Shown: positions 6,681-12,215 of the stretch, in pieces
Layout: every line of letters starts with the position of its first letter
Position numbering within the stretch: the first letter of the stretch is position 1
Source of the DNA: CAYTLQ01 sp964438715
GTDB taxonomy: Bacteria; Bacteroidota; Ignavibacteria; Ignavibacteriales; Ignavibacteriaceae
NCBI GenBank assembly: GCA_964438715.1
Contig: CAYTLQ010000048.1
Coordinates: 1-12,215, forward strand
Length of the DNA: 12,215 nucleotides
Direction: 5' to 3'
Position numbers and translations under genes: made by a program
The notes under the pieces: generated by a model
What the model was told of the DNA's origin: nothing
Database searches by the model: none
What the model saw: the letters and a program-made list of their open reading frames with translations, nothing else

Positions 6681-7757
6681 CTATCGTTTTACTCTCTTTA
6701 TACCTGCTCGAATAAGTCTTTTAATTTTCCCCTTAATTGATAAGTCACTTCGCGAGAAAAAATCAATAAAAGGATTTATGTAAGAGTGTTTAAAGAAATA
6801 TATATACCAAAGAAATTTATACTGTGATAAAAATCTAAATAAACGGTTTCTTCTTTTAAATATCCCAGCGAACTCAGGATATGGCTTTATCATAAGGTCA
6901 TCGTTCCTGATAAACTCCTCGGTACAATTTAAATCATTTTCTGCAAGTTCAACTTTCACTATCATACCAATCTTTCTTTGATTGGTTTGAGGATGCAATT
7001 CACCGTCGGATATGATATCATCAAAACAAAAATTACCTAAACTGTAGTAAATTTTCTTCATTTTGTATATCTCAACGGGTTGTATCACATGAGGATGATG
7101 GCCGATAATGAGATCAATACCAGCATCAATCAGAGAGTGAGCAAGAATATTTTGTCCCCAATCAGGGTAACTCCCACCCTCAACCTTTCCTCCCCAGTGA
7201 AGATAAGCAATAATAAAATCAAATTGTTTTCTGATTGATCTAACAATGCTACAAATTTTTTCAGATTCGAATATGTTCGGCTTATATTTGAAATTCTCAG
7301 GAAGGGAGGGATTGGTATCCTCAGTTACATAATTCAGAATTGCAATTTTTTTCCCAAAGTGCTCTATACTGTAAAAGTCGTTAAAATTACCTGTATATTC
7401 ATTCTTGTATCCAAAACTTCCAATTCCAATTTTCTCTAAATACCTAATAGTTTTTTCAACACCGTCCTCAAGATTATCTGCAATGTGGTTATGAGCGAAA
7501 GCCAAATGATTAATTTTTAATTTTTTCAATAACCCTAAAGCTTTTTCATTAGTTTTAAGCCTGGGTTTTTTTTTATAATTTTCTCCTGTACTCCCGGCAA
7601 CCAAACATTCAAGATTACCAATTATTACATCATGTTCTGAAAAAAGGTGTTTAATTCCTATAAATGGATCTATGCCTAAATTAGCTAACTTTTCATAACC
7701 ATTATTTAAGCTCACATCCCCAAGAAAAAAAATATTACCCTTTATTGAGGTACTCAT
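6681..7757 (-). CDS. CapA-family (PGA_cap) metallophosphatase-like protein
   Basis: This 358-residue protein has the calcineurin-like fold of the CapA family, named for poly-gamma-glutamate capsule synthesis. Motifs in order are FLGDVSL (11-17), GNLE (47-50), AHNHIAD (88-94), LHWGG (186-190), IGHHPHV (218-224) and YSLGNF (238-243); these are the expected metal and active-site positions. Many CapA proteins begin with a signal peptide or membrane anchor, but here the catalytic strand begins at residue 9 and none is visible. Instead the C-terminal ~60 residues are rich in Arg/Lys and aromatics (FLWYIYFF at 315-322), suggesting peripheral membrane contact. The ATG overlaps the GT4 stop as ATGA, and the ATP-grasp gene starts 3 nt after the stop. 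A nine-A run encodes Lys62-Lys64. The family is sure; the substrate is unknown. Confidence 0.88.
   Translation of the reverse strand: MSTSIKGNIFFLGDVSLNNGYEKLANLGIDPFIGIKHLFSEHDVIIGNLECLVAGSTGENYKKKPRLKTNEKALGLLKKLKINHLAFAHNHIADNLEDGVEKTIRYLEKIGIGSFGYKNEYTGNFNDFYSIEHFGKKIAILNYVTEDTNPSLPENFKYKPNIFESEKICSIVRSIRKQFDFIIAYLHWGGKVEGGSYPDWGQNILAHSLIDAGIDLIIGHHPHVIQPVEIYKMKKIYYSLGNFCFDDIISDGELHPQTNQRKIGMIVKVELAENDLNCTEEFIRNDDLMIKPYPEFAGIFKRRNRLFRFLSQYKFLWYIYFFKHSYINPFIDFFSRSDLSIKGKIKRLIRAGIKRVKR
7566..7574 (-). repeat. Nine-base poly-A tract in the CapA-like coding sequence
   Basis: Nine A residues on the coding strand (T on the plus strand) encode three lysines in YKKKPR near residue 62. Runs of this length can slip during replication or transcription. 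Loss or gain of one base would truncate the protein before most of its active-site motifs. It may also be plain AT-rich drift. Confidence 0.6.
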
Positions 7758-8836
7758 TCTAAGTATAAGCGTCGATATTCATCCACCATATTCTCAATGC
7801 TGAATTTTTCTGCTATTACCTTAACGGCTTCTGCTCCGATCTCATCTCTTTTGATATTATCATCCAGAAGTGAAGAGATCAAATCGGAGATGTAATCAGC
7901 ATTATCGTCAATTAGAAAGCCATTTATTTTATCCTGAATTATTTCTGATGTTCCTCCGCAATCAGTTGCTATAACGCACTTGCCTAATGCACATAGTTCC
8001 AAAATCGAGTTTGAAATTCCTTCCCCGTGACCGTTTATATTTGTTAACTGTAATCCTATATCGCATATCGACATCAATTGTTCCACTTCATGTACTTGTC
8101 CCAGGACTCGTACTCGATCTTTTATATTAGTAGTGAGAGTTAACAGGTACTCATTAAAATCACCCTTTCCCGCACAAATAAAAGTTACATCGTTTCTTTT
8201 CGTTAAAACAATCTGGGCAACGGTAAAAAATAATTTGTAATTTTTTGCATGGGTTAAATTTGCAAACATCCCAACAATAAAATTTGAAGTTATAACCAAT
8301 CTGGATCTAATTATATTCTTAGAACGTAAGTTCCTTATTCGATTAAAATCAAATCCGTTATAAATAACCTTCGACTTATTTTTCGGGGCTTTATAAGATT
8401 TCAATCCCGCTATGCTATTAGAAACAACTAATTCTGAAAATGTGAAAGGGATTGTGTAAAAAAGGAAAGAATTCTTTACATCTTTTGGAGCCGATGTTAT
8501 TTGGTTATCTATTATCTTATAACCAAATATAGGTTTAAGAAGCACTGCAAATAGTGTGTTCAAACTCCCCCAGGAATGTACCAAATCTGGTTTCCAGTTT
8601 TTGATAAATAAGAAAAATCGAATAAACTTAATAAACAAACTCTTTGATTGACTACGTGTTAGGGAATTTAAAGGAACTGCGAGATTTGCTAGATCGGGGA
8701 AGTCATTTTCTGCACGAAGTGTGAGAAGAGAAAAAGAGATTCCTTCAACCGATTTTAACTTACGAATCAGTTCATACAATCTTCTTTCTTTACCTCCTTT
8801 CCCCATACTTTCGATAAAAAATAATACTCGCTTCAA
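7754..8836 (-). CDS. GT4-family glycosyltransferase
   Basis: This 360-residue GT-B enzyme has the normal GT4 length and should transfer one sugar of the repeat unit at the inner membrane. The N-terminus MKRVLFFIESMGKGGKERR carries the glycine-rich acceptor loop (GKGGKE, 12-17). DLVHSWGSLN (84-93), KVIYNGFDFNRI (156-167) and GMFANLTHAKNY (189-200) are classical. The donor-site Glu pair is in GEGISNSILE (271-280), followed by GGTSEII (294-300). The start is TTG at 8836-8834, with AGG 6 nt upstream overlapping the stop of the acyltransferase gene; the MKRVLFF beginning fits the family. Its stop overlaps the CapA start by 4 nt, a typical coupled junction. Donor sugar unknown. Confidence 0.92.
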   Translation of the reverse strand: MKRVLFFIESMGKGGKERRLYELIRKLKSVEGISFSLLTLRAENDFPDLANLAVPLNSLTRSQSKSLFIKFIRFFLFIKNWKPDLVHSWGSLNTLFAVLLKPIFGYKIIDNQITSAPKDVKNSFLFYTIPFTFSELVVSNSIAGLKSYKAPKNKSKVIYNGFDFNRIRNLRSKNIIRSRLVITSNFIVGMFANLTHAKNYKLFFTVAQIVLTKRNDVTFICAGKGDFNEYLLTLTTNIKDRVRVLGQVHEVEQLMSICDIGLQLTNINGHGEGISNSILELCALGKCVIATDCGGTSEIIQDKINGFLIDDNADYISDLISSLLDDNIKRDEIGAEAVKVIAEKFSIENMVDEYRRLYLE

Positions 8837-8843
8837 AATTGAC

Positions 8844-9365
8844 CTATTTAGAGATTTTACTTAATATTTCCAAGCGCCTCTCAGATGCATTATTGGAATT
8901 AACATAAACGGCCTTCTTTAAAACCGACTCTCTATACTCGTCAAGTGTTTTAATAACCCTTGCAGGAATACCTACAGCAACTGAATTAGAAGGGATATCC
9001 CTGGTTACAAGACTTTTTGCACCTATAACTACATTATCTCCAATCGTAACCCCATACATTATCATAGCTTCTTCACCAATAAATACATTGTTTCCAATCT
9101 TAATTTTGCCAAAAACATTTATACCGGGGTATTCTTTTCGAAAAACCCCAACTCCACCATCGTGAGTTTGAAAGCGAACCCCGTGTGTGATTGTTACATT
9201 ATTGCCAATTTCAACCAAGTAAGGCTCTGAACCAAATGAGATATCTTTACCTGTAAATCTGCAATTCTCCCCTATCTTCACACCATAGTATGAACTAAAA
9301 ATGGCTCCAACTTCAAATGGTCCAGCAAAATACAACTTTAGTTTGAAGTATAATCTTCTGAACAT
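8844..9365 (-). CDS. Left-handed beta-helix (hexapeptide-repeat) acyltransferase
   Basis: This 173-residue protein is a hexapeptide-repeat acyltransferase, probably using acetyl-CoA to O-acetylate a sugar. The repeats run from about 30 to 125 (VKIGEN, VEIGNN, IKIGNN, VTIGDN, VVIGAK). The extruded catalytic loop is ITHGVRFQTHDGG, with His61 or His68 the likely base. It closes with IPSNSVAVGIPARVIKT, the usual end of the coil. A C-terminal extension of about 35 charged residues follows. The ATG lies one base after the stop of the upstream GT4, and the next GT4 begins 7 nt after its own stop. It is one of two such enzymes here and is not closely similar to the other, so two different positions are probably acylated. 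Confidence 0.9.
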   Translation of the reverse strand: MFRRLYFKLKLYFAGPFEVGAIFSSYYGVKIGENCRFTGKDISFGSEPYLVEIGNNVTITHGVRFQTHDGGVGVFRKEYPGINVFGKIKIGNNVFIGEEAMIMYGVTIGDNVVIGAKSLVTRDIPSNSVAVGIPARVIKTLDEYRESVLKKAVYVNSNNASERRLEILSKISK

Positions 9366-9366
9366 T

Positions 9367-10539
9367 TCAATTAATTCCTGAACTCAAAAAATTTGAAAGT
9401 TGAACAGAGTACAGTCTGTAATCGAAATATTCTTTAGCAATCATTCTACCTTTTTTACCAATTTCCTCAGCACTTATCTTATTCTCTATAACCCAATCTA
9501 TCCAATAAGCTATTTCAGCGGGATTGTTGTTTGAGGCAAAAATTACATTATCGAGATGGTTTAAATAAGTTGCAATTTCGCCAATTTTGTTAGTAATCAC
9601 AACTGTTCCGGAGGCAAGATATTCACCAAATTTGTGTGGGAAACGGGCATTATCCTGAATGGTATTAAATAGTGGCAAAAGTAATGCTCGGGAAAATGCA
9701 TACAAGTAAAACAGTTCAAAGTCCGGTATATTTCTTTTCAATTCTACCCGATCAGCAATACCTAATTTGTTAATCCGATTACGAATTTCTGATAGTTGGT
9801 TATCTGATCCTCCTATGACCAGAATCAACTTTATTGTTTTATTTTTAACTAATTTGAAAGTATCCAAAATCAATCGTATTGCTTCTTTGTAGGCGGCAGA
9901 TCCACAATAAACCACAGATTCATTCTTATCGCCTTTCAATTCATTAAAAACCGCTGTATCTGTCAGTATTGGAACAAGAAGCGATTTTTTATTAAACCTC
10001 GTAATATATTTATTTATGTAACCACTAATAGGTAAGACACCATCGTAAAAATTTAATCCTATCAAATTAAAAAACACATCATTAATTCTCATAAAAAATG
10101 ATGTGTTTGGTCGATCTTTATATAACTCAACGAGGTTGAGATAAATTTTAAAGCCAAGGATATATGAAAAAAACCGATATTTTATTGCATCCCATAATAA
10201 ATTCCTGTCAGTGATTATTGCCGCAGTTATTCCTTTCTCTTTCTTAAGGCGTGCAATTACGATAAATTCTTTTATAGGTGCAATAAATTTATAGTAATTC
10301 CTAAGAAGAAAACTATTTTTTCTTACCGCCCCTGTAACATATTCATAATAAATTCCTTGATAATATCCATTAGGTTGAACATATGATTCCATTGTGTGAA
10401 TACCTCTGGTGCAAATAACAGATACCTCCCAGTTAGAATCAATAAGCGCCTTACCAATCAATTTTTGACGCTGTATCGGTGCCAAACCCAGAGGGAAACC
10501 TGAAAGCCCAAGATAGATAAGATGCGGCTTTTGCGACAT
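9367..10539 (-). CDS. GT4-like glycosyltransferase (divergent)
   Basis: This 390-residue GT-B enzyme is more divergent than the other two. The N-terminal domain begins with LIYLGLSGFPLGLAPIQRQ (7-25), a glycine-rich acceptor site. The C-terminal domain is clearer: VVYCGSAAYKEAIRLILDTF (209-228), LILVIGGSDNQLSEI (238-252), and the donor-site stretch DNARFPHKFGEYLASGTV (296-313) with Glu306. In this variant KFGEYLASG replaces the common E-x7-E pattern; the same form occurs in many polysaccharide GT4 proteins. The ATG shares one base with the preceding stop (TAATG), which indicates coupling. The coding sequence contains a strong hairpin at 10072-10108. It probably adds one sugar of the repeat unit; donor unknown. 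Confidence 0.85.
   Translation of the reverse strand: MSQKPHLIYLGLSGFPLGLAPIQRQKLIGKALIDSNWEVSVICTRGIHTMESYVQPNGYYQGIYYEYVTGAVRKNSFLLRNYYKFIAPIKEFIVIARLKKEKGITAAIITDRNLLWDAIKYRFFSYILGFKIYLNLVELYKDRPNTSFFMRINDVFFNLIGLNFYDGVLPISGYINKYITRFNKKSLLVPILTDTAVFNELKGDKNESVVYCGSAAYKEAIRLILDTFKLVKNKTIKLILVIGGSDNQLSEIRNRINKLGIADRVELKRNIPDFELFYLYAFSRALLLPLFNTIQDNARFPHKFGEYLASGTVVITNKIGEIATYLNHLDNVIFASNNNPAEIAYWIDWVIENKISAEEIGKKGRMIAKEYFDYRLYSVQLSNFLSSGIN
10066..10108 (-). other. Terminator-like hairpin inside the GT4 coding sequence
   Basis: Arms at 10072-10083 and 10097-10108 pair perfectly over 12 bp (AAACACATCATT with AATGATGTGTTT) around a 13-nt loop. On the sense (minus) strand the stem ends in GTGTTT and continues TTTAATTTG, giving six U residues. 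The stem has only three G-C pairs. It lies at about residues 144-156 of the glycosyltransferase. It has the shape of a weak intrinsic terminator or attenuator; no function is shown. Confidence 0.4.
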
Positions 10540-11144
10540 TAGTGAAATTCCTTGATAATTTTACAAGGATTACCGGCAGCTACTACATTAGGTGGTAAAT
10601 CTTTAACCACAACGCTTCCAGCCCCAATAACAGAATTTTCTCCTATACTTACACCCTTCATTATAATTGAACCATAACCTACCCAAACATTTGCCCCTAT
10701 AGTCACCGGTTTCGGATTGCCGGCTCTTGGGTCAAGTGGATGCCAATCCGAATCAGTGATTAAACAATTAGCCCCAACTATGACATTGTCTGATATCGAA
10801 ATTTCTTTAAAGGATCCAATAACTACCCCGCTAAATCCACAATTTTTTCCAATAGTTATTTTTGCATCATCATTCAATGTTGATATAATACATCTGTGAT
10901 TAACCCCTATAAGATTTGAAGTAGGATTTGAACGAAATCTACAGTTAGAGCCTATTCTTATTTCAGAATTCGGATAACGGAAAATTGAAGGCACCCCCCA
11001 GCAAAAAACAGGAAATTCTATATTAACGCCAACAATTTTACAATAAATTCCAAAAATCTCTCCAGCAATTTTACTGGTTAAGTGCTGATATGTATTTCGT
11101 AATTTTAGGAGAATCTTATTATTTACTTCTGTTACGGTACTCAA
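10539..11144 (-). CDS. WcaF/Maa-like hexapeptide-repeat acyltransferase
   Basis: This 201-residue left-handed beta-helix acyltransferase is of the type that acetylates polysaccharide sugars. Hexapeptide repeats cover about 60-185 (IRIGSN, ITIGKN, ISISDN, VTIGAN, VSIGEN, SVIGAG). The active-site loop is LITDSDWHPLDPR with His135, a signature of the WcaF/maltose-acetyltransferase group. The coil ends in LPPNVVAAGNPCKIIKEF. The N-terminal ~45 residues are non-repetitive and partly helical. The start is TTG at 11144-11142, with GGA 4 nt upstream; there is no in-frame ATG until well into the protein. This makes a 26-nt overlap with the upstream polymerase gene. A later start is possible but would remove the N-terminal helix. 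Its stop overlaps the next ATG by one base. Confidence 0.88.
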   Translation of the reverse strand: MSTVTEVNNKILLKLRNTYQHLTSKIAGEIFGIYCKIVGVNIEFPVFCWGVPSIFRYPNSEIRIGSNCRFRSNPTSNLIGVNHRCIISTLNDDAKITIGKNCGFSGVVIGSFKEISISDNVIVGANCLITDSDWHPLDPRAGNPKPVTIGANVWVGYGSIIMKGVSIGENSVIGAGSVVVKDLPPNVVAAGNPCKIIKEFH

Positions 11145-12215
11145 TTAGTCCAACAATAAAAAAATACACAATTGGTGCTGTAGTAATAAATACTTGAGTC
11201 AATAATGAGAGATTAATTGTTATGTAACCAATAATTGCAAAAAGTGGAGATTTATGATTTATCTGACTAATATATCTGAAGCCAAAGTAAAAGAAAGTTA
11301 AAAAGAACAAGCCATAAAACAAACCGTAGGTAGCCAAAAAACCCATAAATCCATAGCTATAACTAGCCTCCTTGTGCATTTCACCTGTTGCTTTCTCACT
11401 TGTAGCATAAAGTATTCCTCTTCCAAACACCGGATTGTGGAGAAAATTATCAAGTGATACGAAAAACCCGTAAAATCTACCTGAGTGAGCAGCATAAACA
11501 CCTAAATTAAATTCTGCGGCATATGTTTGATATTCATACTGATCAACTATTTTCTCTCTCAAAAACGCCTGATCATTATATGTGTAGATGGCAAATGCAA
11601 GAAATAATCCAGTAAAAACAACCTTGAATGGAAAATCAACTTTACTTTTAGCTATGACAAACGCTATAAAAATGAATAATGTAATAAATGCGGTTGTTGA
11701 AATAGTTGTGAAAGCAGCAAACAAAAATGCAAGATTTTTTTTGTTTGTGAATTTCTCCGAGACAATTGTATTCAGTATGATTGCAAGTAGTAAAAAAATT
11801 CCATATGCACCAGGTTCATGAAAAAGCCCTGAATTCCGATAAAATCCGAAAGGCTCATAATAACCGATGCTACTCCACATTGGAGTAAATAAAAGAAGTG
11901 AGCGAGGTGTAGATGCGAAACTGAATTCGAAAGCTACCTGAATGGCAGAAAGGAAAAAACTATCAATGGCTGGAACAAAAGACTGTAAAAACCACAATGG
12001 AGTGGTAAATAATACAATAACAAACATTATTTTGATAAATGCATGGACAAGTTTCAATCCAACAATTCTGTACAAGAGATAGGGCACATAAAATGTTATA
12101 ATTGGCAAATACAACCCGGCAAGGCTAAATCCACCAAAGGTAAAATACTGAATAAGAATAAGTACATATGCAGATAGGATAACCAGAGAAACTCTTATGT
12201 TAAAAAGATTAATTT
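11119..12215 (-). CDS. Wzy-like O-antigen/polysaccharide polymerase (partial, 5' end beyond window)
   Basis: This is a multi-spanning inner-membrane protein of the O-antigen polymerase/ligase type that joins lipid-linked repeat units in the periplasm. The frame stays open to the right edge, giving 364 codons here, so the TTG near 12114 is not the real start. Hydrophobic segments alternate with short loops along the fragment. In fragment numbering, RNSGLFHEPGAYGIF (about 126-140) and the larger loop from about 213 to 285 with SGRFYGF (244-250) and NPVFGRGIL (260-268) are typical of this class. Such proteins have little overall sequence identity; polymerase and ligase are hard to separate, but the position in a repeat-unit cluster favours polymerase. 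The stop lies inside the next gene, an overlap of 26 nt that implies coupling. Confidence 0.85.
   Translation of the reverse strand, partial: INLFNIRVSLVILSAYVLILIQYFTFGGFSLAGLYLPIITFYVPYLLYRIVGLKLVHAFIKIMFVIVLFTTPLWFLQSFVPAIDSFFLSAIQVAFEFSFASTPRSLLLFTPMWSSIGYYEPFGFYRNSGLFHEPGAYGIFLLLAIILNTIVSEKFTNKKNLAFLFAAFTTISTTAFITLFIFIAFVIAKSKVDFPFKVVFTGLFLAFAIYTYNDQAFLREKIVDQYEYQTYAAEFNLGVYAAHSGRFYGFFVSLDNFLHNPVFGRGILYATSEKATGEMHKEASYSYGFMGFLATYGLFYGLFFLTFFYFGFRYISQINHKSPLFAIIGYITINLSLLTQVFITTAPIVYFFIVGLIEYRNRSK

Noticed and set aside
11588..11821. Plus-strand open frame of 77 codons
   Set aside because: Antisense to membrane segments of the polymerase; a mirror of hydrophobic codons on the other strand.
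12112..12114. TTG as the start of the polymerase gene
   Set aside because: The frame continues without a stop to the right edge and encodes another hydrophobic segment upstream, so the gene is cut by the window.

Overview
The window is one strand of a surface-polysaccharide (O-antigen, capsule or exopolysaccharide) biosynthesis locus. All twelve genes I can support lie on the minus strand, so transcription runs from the right edge to the left. The DNA is AT-rich (roughly one third G+C by eye) and the proteins are rich in Lys, Ile and Asn. Several starts are TTG or GTG, usually with a readable Shine-Dalgarno sequence. This fits an AT-rich bacterium. A Bacteroidota/Ignavibacteria-like host is possible, but nothing here fixes the taxon. 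I see no rRNA, tRNA, CRISPR array, transposase or attachment site.

In transcription order the first block (12215 to 5649) is tightly packed. It holds a Wzy-type polymerase (cut by the right edge), a hexapeptide-repeat acyltransferase, a GT4 glycosyltransferase, a second hexapeptide-repeat acyltransferase, a second GT4, a CapA-family metallophosphatase and an ATP-grasp ligase-like protein. Junctions range from a 26-nt overlap to a 7-nt gap, which indicates one translationally coupled operon. Then come two genes separated by AT-rich spacers of 135, 189 and 242 bp: a compact GT4 and an AsnB-type glutamine amidotransferase. The last block (2322 to 1) is again tight: a WbpG/PseA-like N-acetyl sugar amidotransferase, a HisH-like glutaminase and a HisF-like partner cut by the left edge.

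The genes suggest assembly of a nitrogen-decorated glycan. Three GT4 enzymes add sugars, two acyltransferases probably add O- or N-acyl groups, and Wzy polymerises the repeat. The WbpG-HisH-HisF trio is known, from Pseudomonas aeruginosa O-antigen work, to make acetamidino sugars with ammonia released from glutamine. AsnB may amidate a uronic acid. The CapA and ATP-grasp pair is the least explained part. It may attach an amino acid or similar carboxylate to the glycan or a precursor, but that is inference. The HisF-like gene uses a TTG start and has lost the classical first catalytic aspartate, so it is not a histidine gene.
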